From: Tamlana sp038148895 | GTDB taxonomy: Bacteria; Bacteroidota; Bacteroidia; Flavobacteriales; Flavobacteriaceae | NCBI GenBank assembly: GCA_038148895.1 | Contig: JBBVGQ010000003.1 | Reading direction: 5' to 3' (one strand) | Length of the DNA: 64,000 nucleotides | In this document: in pieces, positions 16,935 to 24,624 of the stretch | Layout of the letters: each line of letters opens with the position of its first letter | How positions within the stretch are numbered: position 1 is the first letter of the stretch | Translations under genes and position numbers: made by a program | Notes under the pieces: model-generated | Databases searched by the model: none | What the model was told of the DNA's origin: nothing | What the model saw: the letters and a program-made list of their open reading frames with translations, nothing else

Positions 16935-17690
16935 CTAAAGTCGCACTTCTATATTGTTCTTTTTTAATTCTTTTTTCAATTCCATAATAGGGATTTCACC
17001 AAAATGGAACACACTAGCCGCCAAGGCCGCATCAGATTTTCCTTCCTTAAAGGTATCGATAAAATGCTGAATGGTTCCAGCACCTCCGGAGGCAATAATT
17101 GGAATATTCAATTCTTTCGATAATCGAGCCAAAGCTTTATTTGCAAATCCATTTTTAGTACCGTCATGATTCATTGACGTGAACAAAATTTCACCTGCGC
17201 CTCGTTTTTCAACTTCTTTTGCCCATTCAAACAAATCGATGTCAGTTGGAATACTTCCACCTGCCAAATGGACTTTCCATTGCCCGTCCACTTCCTTGGC
17301 ATCTATAGCTACGACAACACATTGACTCCCAAACTTGTCGGCCAATTCATTGACCAATTCAGGTCTTTTAACTGCCGAAGAGTTGACCGATACTTTGTCA
17401 GCACCACATTGCAACAAATCGTCAACATGTTCTACACTTGAGATACCTCCACCAACGGTAAATGGAATATTAACCTGTTCAGCTACATGCAATACCATAT
17501 CCAAAACCGTCCCACGACCTTCCAAAGTCGCCGAAATATCTAAAAACACCAATTCGTCAGCCCCTAATTCTGCATATTGTTTTGCTAGTTCAACAGGATC
17601 TCCGGCATCACGTAAATCAACAAAATTAACACCTTTTACGGTGCGTCCGTTTTTAATATCCAAACAAGGTATGATTCGTTTAGTAAGCAT
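16935..17690 (-). CDS. hisF: Imidazole glycerol phosphate synthase, cyclase subunit
   Basis: A 251-residue TIM barrel that receives ammonia from HisH and makes imidazole glycerol phosphate and AICAR. RIIPCLDIKNGRTVKGVNF with the catalytic Asp11, VGGGISS, KVSVNSSAV, VVAIDAKEVDG, EILFTSMNHDGTKNG with the second catalytic Asp, and IASGGAG phosphate sites are all seen. Its ATG shares one base with the hisA stop (TAATG), which suggests translational coupling. Confidence 0.97.
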   Translation of the reverse strand: MLTKRIIPCLDIKNGRTVKGVNFVDLRDAGDPVELAKQYAELGADELVFLDISATLEGRGTVLDMVLHVAEQVNIPFTVGGGISSVEHVDDLLQCGADKVSVNSSAVKRPELVNELADKFGSQCVVVAIDAKEVDGQWKVHLAGGSIPTDIDLFEWAKEVEKRGAGEILFTSMNHDGTKNGFANKALARLSKELNIPIIASGGAGTIQHFIDTFKEGKSDAALAASVFHFGEIPIMELKKELKKNNIEVRL

Positions 17691-18421
17691 TATACAAATT
17701 TTTCTAATTGATGCAAACTGATTCTGTTTTCATAAATGGCCTTACCAATAATAACACCTTCGCAGCCTATTTCCTTTAAAACTGGAAGCTCTTCAATTGT
17801 TGAAATACCGCCTGAAGCAATCAACTTTATGGATTGCATGCTGCTATTGCTGCATTGCGAAAGGATTTTTTTGTACAATTCCACCGAAGGACCTTCAAGC
17901 ATGCCATCTTTAGAAATATCAGTACAAATAACATATTTTATTCCTTTCTTTTGATAGTCCTTTATAAATGGAATCACTTCATTTGTGCTTTCTTCTTGCC
18001 AACCACTTATGGCAACCTTACCATCATTGCTATCGGCACCAAGAATAATCTTTTCACTTCCATATTTGCTAATCCAACCTTCAAACATTTTAGGGTTTTT
18101 AACGGCAATACTTCCTCCTGTAATCTGTCTTGCGCCAGAATTAAAAGCGATATGCAAATCTTCATTAGCCTTTAAACCGCCTCCAAAATCAATTTTTAAT
18201 TTGGTTTTTGAAGCAATTTGCTCAAGAACTTTATAGTTAACGATGTGCTGTGCTTTGGCCCCATCCAAATCTACCAAATGCAAATACTGGATTCCTGAAC
18301 CCTCAAACATTTTGGCAACTTCCAAAGGATTTTCGTTGTAAACCTTTTTTGTATCGTAATCGCCTTTTGTCAATCGGACACATTTTCCGTCAATAATATC
18401 GATAGCTGGAATTATTCTCAT
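17690..18421 (-). CDS. hisA: ProFAR isomerase
   Basis: A 243-residue TIM barrel catalysing the Amadori rearrangement of ProFAR to PRFAR. IIPAIDIIDGKCVRLTKGDY (catalytic Asp8), VDLDGAKA, FGGGLKANEDL, CTDISKDGMLEGPS (second catalytic Asp) and the IASGGIST phosphate loop are present. It is 54 bases downstream of hisH and overlaps hisF by one base. Confidence 0.97.
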   Translation of the reverse strand: MRIIPAIDIIDGKCVRLTKGDYDTKKVYNENPLEVAKMFEGSGIQYLHLVDLDGAKAQHIVNYKVLEQIASKTKLKIDFGGGLKANEDLHIAFNSGARQITGGSIAVKNPKMFEGWISKYGSEKIILGADSNDGKVAISGWQEESTNEVIPFIKDYQKKGIKYVICTDISKDGMLEGPSVELYKKILSQCSNSSMQSIKLIASGGISTIEELPVLKEIGCEGVIIGKAIYENRISLHQLEKFV

Positions 18422-18475
18422 TTTTTTACGCTATTTGCTTTTAGCCATTGTTTGAAACTCACTGTCAAAATTAAT

Positions 18476-19057
18476 CTATAAGTTTAAAAAGTTCTGCAAT
18501 ATTTTTGCTCCAGCTGTACTACTTTTTTCTGGGTGAAATTGAACACCGTAAAAATTGTTATGCTGCAAAGCTGACGCATAATTAATACCATAATCTGTTT
18601 TAGCAATGGTCTGCTCACAGTGCTCGGCATAATAACTGTGAACCAAGTACATGTATTCATTTTCTTTAATGCCTTTGAACAAATCAGATTTTAAGTCTTT
18701 GATGACATTCCAACCCATTTGAGGCACTTTTACTGTATCTGAAAACCTTTTAACATCTGTATCAAAAACGCCCAAACCCTTTGTGTTTCCTTCTTCAGTA
18801 TATCTGCAAAGCAGCTGCATACCCAAACAAATGCCCAAAACAGGCTGCTTTAAGTTTGGAATCAATTTGTCCAACCCCGTTTCCTTAAGCATGCCCATGG
18901 CACTACTAGCCTCACCTACACCTGGAAAAATAATCTTATCTGCAGATGCTATTTCTTCAGGATTATTTGATAAAACGGCATCATATCCCAAACGATTAAA
19001 TGCAAATTGAATGCTTTTTATATTCCCAGCTCCGTAATTTATTATTACTAATTTCAA
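18476..19057 (-). CDS. hisH: Imidazole glycerol phosphate synthase, glutaminase subunit
   Basis: A 193-residue class I glutamine amidotransferase that feeds ammonia to HisF. The nucleophile lies in LGICLGMQLL, the His-Glu pair in YGVQFHPEKSS. The N-terminal KLVIINYGAGNIKSI is complete and is preceded by TTG at 19057; no ATG is available in frame nearby, so TTG is the start. It lies 67 bases after hisB. Confidence 0.95.
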   Translation of the reverse strand: MKLVIINYGAGNIKSIQFAFNRLGYDAVLSNNPEEIASADKIIFPGVGEASSAMGMLKETGLDKLIPNLKQPVLGICLGMQLLCRYTEEGNTKGLGVFDTDVKRFSDTVKVPQMGWNVIKDLKSDLFKGIKENEYMYLVHSYYAEHCEQTIAKTDYGINYASALQHNNFYGVQFHPEKSSTAGAKILQNFLNL

Positions 19058-19124
19058 TTGATTTACAATTTTCGATTTACGCCAACTTCACTCGCCAAAC
19101 GTAAATCCACATTCTTAAGTTCTT

Positions 19125-20258
19125 TTAAAGCATGCCTTTTGTTGATGGCAGAATCATTTTTTCAATATCCCGTTTTACCGCCATTTTTATTGCTTTGGCA
19201 AAAGCTTTAAAAATAGCCTCAATTTTGTGGTGCTCATTGGTACCTTCTGCTTTAATGTTCAGGTTACACTTTGCTCCATCTGTAAAGGATTTAAAAAAGT
19301 GATAAAACATTTCCGTGGGCATCTTTCCTATCATTTCACGTTTAAAGTCCGCTTCCCAGACTAACCAATTTCTTCCACCAAAATCTATAGCTGCTTGGGC
19401 GTAGCAATCATCCATTGGCAGACAGAACCCATAGCGTTCAATGCCTAACTTGTTGCCTAACGTTTTATGAAACAACTCGCCAAGGGCAATGCCCGTGTCT
19501 TCGATTGTATGGTGTTCATCCACTTCCAAATCACCATCAACTTTTATGTTTAAATCAAGTTGGCCATGTCTTGCAATTTGGTCGAGCATATGGTCAAAAA
19601 AGGCAATGCCTGTTTCAATTTTGCTTTTTCCAGTACCGTCAAGATTTATTTGAATGGCGATTTTTGTTTCATTCGTGTTTCTAATAATGCCTCCTGAACG
19701 TTCGTCGGCTTTTAAAAAGGCATAGATTCTAGCCCAATCGTTACTTTCTAAAGCTATATAGTTTTCTAATTCTTCACGTTTAACCGTAATTTCGTCTGTT
19801 CCCAAATGGGTTTCATCATTAATAAAAATCCCTTTTGCTCCAAGATTTTTAGCAAGTTCAATATCTGTTAAACGGTCGCCGATGACAAAGGAATTCTCCA
19901 GGTCATAATCCTCAGAAAAATATTGTGTTAAAAGCCCCGTATTGGGTTTTCTGGTTGGAGCATTGTCTTTGGCAAAGGTTCTATCAATGATTTGCTCTTT
20001 GAATACAATACCTTCATCTTCAAAACATTTAATAATGAAATTGTGCGTTGGCCAAAACGTATCTTCCGGAAATGACTCGGTACCCAAACCATCTTGATTG
20101 GTTACCATTACAAGTTCATAATCCAACTCTCTGGCAATTCTGCCCAAATATTGAAACACTTTAGGGTAAAATTCCAATTTCTCAAATGAATCTATTTGCT
20201 CATCAGCAGGTTCCCTGATGATGGTTCCGTCTCTATCTATAAATAGTACTTTTTTCAT
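19125..20258 (-). CDS. hisB: Bifunctional histidinol-phosphatase / imidazole glycerol phosphate dehydratase
   Basis: A 377-residue fusion of a HAD phosphatase (about 1-165; VLFIDRDGTI with the nucleophile Asp, NTGLLTQYF, VIGDRLTDIELAKN) and an IGP dehydratase (about 180-377; FFDHMLDQIARHG, the metal-binding DEHHTIEDTG and NEHHKIEA). It performs steps 6 and 8 of the pathway. An upstream in-frame TTG at 20264 exists, but ATG at 20258 shares a base with the hisC stop (TAATG) and gives the standard N terminus, so it is preferred. Confidence 0.96.
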   Translation of the reverse strand: MKKVLFIDRDGTIIREPADEQIDSFEKLEFYPKVFQYLGRIARELDYELVMVTNQDGLGTESFPEDTFWPTHNFIIKCFEDEGIVFKEQIIDRTFAKDNAPTRKPNTGLLTQYFSEDYDLENSFVIGDRLTDIELAKNLGAKGIFINDETHLGTDEITVKREELENYIALESNDWARIYAFLKADERSGGIIRNTNETKIAIQINLDGTGKSKIETGIAFFDHMLDQIARHGQLDLNIKVDGDLEVDEHHTIEDTGIALGELFHKTLGNKLGIERYGFCLPMDDCYAQAAIDFGGRNWLVWEADFKREMIGKMPTEMFYHFFKSFTDGAKCNLNIKAEGTNEHHKIEAIFKAFAKAIKMAVKRDIEKMILPSTKGML

Positions 20259-21295
20259 TAACAAATGGATTTTAATGTTTTTATCAATTTCTCATTCTCT
20301 TCAGGTGTTCCAATGGTAAAGCGCAGACAATTTTCACATCCGGGTTGGGTTGTTCTGTTTCTAATAACAATTCCCTTTTCCAACAATTGATTGTATCTCC
20401 CTGTTGCATCATCCACCTTGGTCAAAATAAAATTAGCATCAGAAGGATATATTTTTGAAACAAAATTAACAGATTTCAACTCCGATATTAAAATGGTTCT
20501 TTCCTTTAAAATATTTCTAACCTCCTCATCAATTTTTTCTTGTACCTTTAAACGCATCATGGCTCGTTTTTGGGTCAATTCATTAACATTATAAGGTGGT
20601 TTTATTCTGTTTAAAACTGAAATTATTTCTGAGGAAGCATAGCATATACCTAAACGAATACCTGCCATTCCGTAAGCCTTGGAAAGGGTTTGCGTAACAA
20701 TCAAGTTGGGAAACTCGCTCAAACTATTTACCCAACTCTCTTGTGTTGAAAAATCAATATATGCTTCATCTATAACAACAATTCCTTTAAAGTTTTTTAT
20801 CAACTTTTCAATTGACTTGGCTTCAAAACTATTCCCTGTGGGATTGTTTGGGGAACACAAAAACAACAATTTTGAATTTGCATCAGCAATTTCCAAAATC
20901 TCATTCACTTTAGGCTGAAAGTTGTCATCCAGTTGAACACTTTTAATATCAATGGCGTTAACATTGGCCAAAACTTCATACATACCGTATGTAGGTGGCA
21001 AGGTTATGATGTTGTCTTGATTCGGCTCACAAAACGCCCTAAAAATAAGGTCTAAAACTTCGTCACTCCCATTGCCCAAAAGGATATGTTCTTCAGAAAC
21101 GCCTTTTATCTTAGATAACATTGATTTTAAATTGCGCTGTAACGGGTCTGGGTAACGGTTCACGCCATTTTCAAATGGATTTTCATTGGCATCCAAAAAC
21201 ACCATATCATCACCATCACCCTTAAATTCATCTCTTGCTGACGAATAGGGTTTTAAGTTTTTTATATTTTTCCTGACTAAGTCTTTAACGTTCAT
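20258..21295 (-). CDS. hisC: Histidinol-phosphate aminotransferase
   Basis: A 345-residue PLP-dependent class II aminotransferase acting on imidazole acetol phosphate. LGNGSDEVLDLIFRAFC, LFLCSPNNPTGN, VVIDEAYIDF and the PLP lysine in TQTLSKAYGMAGIRLG are present, as is the C-terminal NCLRFTIGTPEEN. Its ATG overlaps the hisD stop by four bases (ATGA). Confidence 0.96.
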   Translation of the reverse strand: MNVKDLVRKNIKNLKPYSSARDEFKGDGDDMVFLDANENPFENGVNRYPDPLQRNLKSMLSKIKGVSEEHILLGNGSDEVLDLIFRAFCEPNQDNIITLPPTYGMYEVLANVNAIDIKSVQLDDNFQPKVNEILEIADANSKLLFLCSPNNPTGNSFEAKSIEKLIKNFKGIVVIDEAYIDFSTQESWVNSLSEFPNLIVTQTLSKAYGMAGIRLGICYASSEIISVLNRIKPPYNVNELTQKRAMMRLKVQEKIDEEVRNILKERTILISELKSVNFVSKIYPSDANFILTKVDDATGRYNQLLEKGIVIRNRTTQPGCENCLRFTIGTPEENEKLIKTLKSIC

Positions 21296-22578
21296 TTTTT
21301 CAAATCCTTTAAACGAATGGAAACAGCGTTCTTGTGGGCTCGCAAGCCTTCTGCTTCTGCCATGAGCTCTATGGTTTCACCAATATTTAAAATGCCATCC
21401 TTTGATATTTTTTGAAAGGTCATACTCTTTTGAAAACTATCTAAATTTACTCCCGAATAGGCTTTACTAAAACCATTTGTTGGCAATGTATGGTTTGTTC
21501 CAGAAGCATAATCTCCAGCACTTTCAGGTGTGTAATTTCCAATAAATACCGAACCGGCATTACTAATCCCATTTACATATAAATCTTCATTCTTTGAGCA
21601 AACAATAAAATGCTCAGGGCCATATTCATCAATTAATTCAAGCGCAACAGCATCATTTTCCACATAAATCAACTTTGAGTTTGCAATAGACTTTTCGGCA
21701 ATGGCTTTACGCGGAAGCACATTTAGCTGCTTTTCAATTTCTTCAGAAACAGAATTTATTAATTCTTTGGATGTTGAAACCAAAATAACCTGACTATCCG
21801 CACCATGTTCAGCTTGACTTAATAAATCTGATGCCACGTAAGAAGCATTGGCACTTTCATCTGCCACGACCAACAATTCACTCGGACCTGCGGGCATATC
21901 TATTGCGACACCAAATTTAGTGGCCAATTGCTTTGCAACCGTAACAAATTGATTTCCTGGACCAAAAATCTTATAGACTTGAGGAATTATGGTTGTTCCA
22001 AATGTCAATCCTGCAATGGCCTGAATTCCACCAACTTTAATGACTTTTGTTACCCCACAAAGTTGGGCAGCAAACAAAATTTCAGGAGCCAATTTACCTT
22101 CTTTGTTGGGCGGTGAACATAAAACAATCTCCTTGCAACCAGCTATTTGGGCAGGAACCGCCAACATTAAAACCGTTGAAAACAAAGGAGCTGTTCCACC
22201 GGGGATATACAATCCCACTTTTTGAATGGGTCGTTTTTCTTGCCAGCACAGCACGCCATTGGCAGTTTCTACTTCAACTTTTCCTGTTTTTTGTGCCTTG
22301 TGAAAGGCTTCTATATTATGCTTTGCATTTTTTATGGCATTTTGAAGTTTTTCCGAAACCTTTGAACTAGCTTCTTGGAGTTCTTCAGAAGATACCACAT
22401 TCGATTTTAAAGAAACCCCGTCGAAGCGTTCGGTGTATTTCGCAATTGCTTCATCACCATTTTGACGTACATCATCAAAAACCTGATTTACGATACCCTC
22501 AATATCATCGACAGATTGTGTAGGTCTTTTTAAAATTTCTGACCAAGTATTTTTATTTGGATTGTTTATTATTTGCAT
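21292..22578 (-). CDS. hisD: Histidinol dehydrogenase
   Basis: A 428-residue zinc enzyme that performs the last two oxidations to histidine. YIPGGTAPLFSTVLMLAVPA, IKVGGIQAIAGLTFGT, GPGNQFVTVAKQL, DMPAGPSELLVVAD, SQAEHGADSQVI and EHFIV are characteristic, with the catalytic Glu and His in GPEHFIV. The frame is open from a TTG at 22584, but ATG at 22578 gives the normal start. A palindromic repeat fills the gap to hisG. Confidence 0.96.
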   Translation of the reverse strand: MQIINNPNKNTWSEILKRPTQSVDDIEGIVNQVFDDVRQNGDEAIAKYTERFDGVSLKSNVVSSEELQEASSKVSEKLQNAIKNAKHNIEAFHKAQKTGKVEVETANGVLCWQEKRPIQKVGLYIPGGTAPLFSTVLMLAVPAQIAGCKEIVLCSPPNKEGKLAPEILFAAQLCGVTKVIKVGGIQAIAGLTFGTTIIPQVYKIFGPGNQFVTVAKQLATKFGVAIDMPAGPSELLVVADESANASYVASDLLSQAEHGADSQVILVSTSKELINSVSEEIEKQLNVLPRKAIAEKSIANSKLIYVENDAVALELIDEYGPEHFIVCSKNEDLYVNGISNAGSVFIGNYTPESAGDYASGTNHTLPTNGFSKAYSGVNLDSFQKSMTFQKISKDGILNIGETIELMAEAEGLRAHKNAVSIRLKDLKK

Positions 22579-22597
22579 TATCAAATTAATTAATGAG

Positions 22598-22618
22598 ATT
22601 CTGAAACAAGTTCAGAAT
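22598..22618. repeat. Palindromic intergenic element between hisG and hisD
   Basis: ATTCTGAA (22598-22605) and TTCAGAAT (22611-22618) are perfect inverted arms around ACAAG, flanked by GAG and GACAAA. The form GATTCTGAAACAAGTTCAGAATGAC is a common dispersed element in Flavobacteriaceae, from general knowledge. As RNA it forms an 8-bp hairpin in the his transcript. Confidence 0.45.
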
Positions 22619-22626
22619 GACAAAGG

Positions 22627-23484
22627 TCACAATACCATTTTCTCAATAGGACATACCAATATGCCTTGGGCGCCTTTGGCTTTTAAATCGTCAATTACTT
22701 CCCAAAATTCATTTTTATTGATTACGGAATGCACAGAACTCCAACCTTCTTCTGCTAACGGCAAAACAGTTGGGCTTTTCATACCTGGAAGCACACTGAT
22801 GATATCTTGAACTTTATCGTTTGGTGCATTCAACAAAACGTATTTTGAATTTCTGCCCTTTAAAACCGATCTAATCCTAAATTGAATCTTATTTAAAATA
22901 TCAAGTTTGTCTTCAGTTAAAACGGGAGAAACAGCCAATACAGCTTCCGATTTTAAAATGGTTTCAACTTCCTTTAGATTGTTTTTAAACAAGGTACTTC
23001 CACTAGAAACAATATCACAAATGGCATCTGCCAATCCGATATTTGGTGCTATTTCTACCGAGCCATTAATGATATGCAGATTTGCATTCACTCCATTTTT
23101 ATCCAAATAGGTTTGAACGGTATGCGGATAAGATGTAGCAATACGCTTGCCTTCTAAATCCTTTACACCATTGTATTTGACGGATTTTGGCACAGCAATA
23201 CAAACACGACAGCTTGAAAACCCAAGCTTTTCAACAACATTAATGCCTTCTCCTTTTTCAATCAAAACATTTTCACCAATAATAGCGGCATCAACCACGC
23301 CATCTTTTAAGTACTGTGGAATATCACCATTTCTTAAATAAAAAACTTCAACAGGAAAACCTTTAGCGGAAGCTTTTAATTGGTCCTTACCATTGTCAAT
23401 GTTAATACCAATGTCTTTTAAAATCTGCATCGAGTCTTCGTTCAATCGACCCGACTTTTGCACTGCAATTCTTAATTTACTCAT
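22627..23484 (-). CDS. hisG: ATP phosphoribosyltransferase (long form)
   Basis: A 285-residue first enzyme of histidine synthesis, condensing ATP and PRPP. LRIAVQKSGRLNEDS, DAAIIGENVL, KRIATSYPHTVQTYLDKN, the PRPP loop ADAICDIVSSGSTLFKNN, and a C-terminal domain of about 75 residues (FRIRSVLKGRNSKYVLLNAP) are present. This domain marks the long form, which binds histidine for feedback inhibition and needs no HisZ partner. It is the first structural gene of the operon and follows the attenuator by 43 bases. Confidence 0.97.
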   Translation of the reverse strand: MSKLRIAVQKSGRLNEDSMQILKDIGINIDNGKDQLKASAKGFPVEVFYLRNGDIPQYLKDGVVDAAIIGENVLIEKGEGINVVEKLGFSSCRVCIAVPKSVKYNGVKDLEGKRIATSYPHTVQTYLDKNGVNANLHIINGSVEIAPNIGLADAICDIVSSGSTLFKNNLKEVETILKSEAVLAVSPVLTEDKLDILNKIQFRIRSVLKGRNSKYVLLNAPNDKVQDIISVLPGMKSPTVLPLAEEGWSSVHSVINKNEFWEVIDDLKAKGAQGILVCPIEKMVL

Positions 23485-23527
23485 TATCTAATTTTTATGA
23501 GTTTGAAACAATCTAGTTGGTTTTATT

Positions 23528-23560
23528 AAAAAAACCCGTTTGATGGTCTCAAACGGGTTT
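23528..23560 (-). terminator. his operon attenuator terminator
   Basis: On the minus strand AAACCCGTTTGA (23560-23549) pairs perfectly with TCAAACGGGTTT (23543-23532) over 12 bp with a five-base loop; T runs from within the arm to 23528. It lies before hisG and after the leader-peptide stop, so it stops transcription before any structural gene when the leader is translated to its end. Confidence 0.92.
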
Positions 23561-23604
23561 AAATATATGTTGACTTTACTCAATACATTCTCACTTCGCT
23601 TGAG
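23548..23604 (-). promoter_or_regulatory. his antiterminator pairing
   Basis: CTCAAGCG at 23604-23597, inside the leader-peptide gene, can pair along its whole length with CGTTTGAG at 23555-23548, which is part of the 5' arm of the terminator (one G-U pair). The two structures exclude each other. A ribosome halted at the His codons leaves the first segment free and allows antitermination; a ribosome at the stop codon covers it and allows the terminator. Confidence 0.75.
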
Positions 23605-23644
23605 GGCAAATGTGAAAATGATGATGTTTTTGAATAAAATTCAT
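23591..23644 (-). CDS. hisL: Histidine operon leader peptide
   Basis: A 17-codon reading frame from ATG at 23644 to TGA at 23591 encodes MNFIQKHHHFHICPQAK. Four of 17 residues are histidine, three in a row (CAT CAT CAT TTT CAC). It stops 30 bases before a strong terminator that precedes hisG. This arrangement is the hallmark of transcription attenuation by charged tRNA-His level, as in enteric his operons, although the peptide itself differs from the enteric one. Too short to be found by ordinary gene callers. Translation is not proven, but His density, position and the alternative RNA structures agree. Confidence 0.9.
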   Translation of the reverse strand: MNFIQKHHHFHICPQAK

Positions 23645-23660
23645 GTCTTTTTTGTCTTTT

Positions 23661-23694
23661 GCAAATATCTATAATTTATGTCGATAATTCCAAA
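23661..23694 (-). promoter_or_regulatory. Possible his operon promoter
   Basis: GATATTTG (23668-23661 on the minus strand) matches the TAnnTTTG box with one change, and a TTTG lies at 23694-23691, 22 bases upstream. Transcription would start near 23654, giving the leader peptide only about 10 bases of 5' leader. The rest of the gap up to 23796 is AT-rich and shows nothing else. Confidence 0.35.
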
Positions 23695-23796
23695 TATTAA
23701 CTGCAATTATTAAAACATTTGAAAATTAACAACATTCGGTAACAAAAAAATCAATAATCTTTAAAGGATTGCCTAGATATCTAAATTATTTAAACC

Positions 23797-24612
23797 TTAT
23801 TGATTTCCCAGTATAATTGGCATACCGCTTTCTCCAGAACCAATAACAATAACTTTGCTGTTTGAGGATTCCGATAATTTAATTGTAGCCTCAATGCCCT
23901 TATCTTGAAGAATTTTATCTGTGAGCGATGCACTTAAAATTTTATTGGCATCGGCTTTCCCTTGTGCTTCAATACGTTGTTTTTCAGCTTCCTTTTGAGC
24001 AGTAACCAATCTAAATTCATACTCTAAAGACTCCTGCTCTTGCTTTAATTTTCGCTCAATGGCATCTTTAATTGTTGGTGGCAAGGTAACATCACGTACC
24101 AAAACCTCGTTTAATTGGATGTATTGGTCGTCAACAATTTTTTGTGTTTCCTCAAAAATTTCCTGCTGGATGGCGTCCCGCTTACTGGAATACAATTGCT
24201 CTGGTGTATATCGTCCAACAACACTACGTGCAGCAGAACGTATAGCCGGCAACAGGACACGGTCAATATATTGTTCGCTTTTTTCTTGGTGTAATTTACC
24301 CAACTCGTTATACATAGGTTGGAACCAAACTGAGGCTTCTAATTTTATATCCAATCCATTGGAAGACAGAACATTCATTTTTTCCAAACGTTCTTGTTGC
24401 CTTACTTCGTAAACATAAACCTTGTTCCAAGGTGCCACAATATGGAAGCCTTCACCCAACGGAGGTTGGTCTGTTACAACACCTCCTCCAAAGGTTTTAT
24501 AAAGCACCCCAGCTTCACCAGAACCGATGGTAACTGCAGATTTAGTTAAAATTATCACTAATACGATTACTCCAATAATAAATGGGAGTGCCACTTTTGG
24601 TAATTTGTCCAT
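23797..24612 (-). CDS. Prohibitin-family (SPFH/band 7) membrane protein
   Basis: A 271-residue protein anchored by one N-terminal membrane helix (residues about 7-25). The SPFH domain includes VTIGSGEAGVLYKTFGGGV, PLGEGFHIVAPWNKVYVYEVRQQ and VRDVTLPPTIKDAIERKLKQEQE. It is followed by an Ala/Glu/Lys coiled coil (YEFRLVTAQKEAEKQRIEAQGKADANKI) typical of prohibitins, which form large rings in membranes and scaffold proteases or lipid domains. It follows the VWA gene by 12 bases and is probably cotranscribed with it. No terminator is evident before the his promoter. Confidence 0.9.
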   Translation of the reverse strand: MDKLPKVALPFIIGVIVLVIILTKSAVTIGSGEAGVLYKTFGGGVVTDQPPLGEGFHIVAPWNKVYVYEVRQQERLEKMNVLSSNGLDIKLEASVWFQPMYNELGKLHQEKSEQYIDRVLLPAIRSAARSVVGRYTPEQLYSSKRDAIQQEIFEETQKIVDDQYIQLNEVLVRDVTLPPTIKDAIERKLKQEQESLEYEFRLVTAQKEAEKQRIEAQGKADANKILSASLTDKILQDKGIEATIKLSESSNSKVIVIGSGESGMPIILGNQ

Positions 24613-24624
24613 GTGTTTGTTTAA

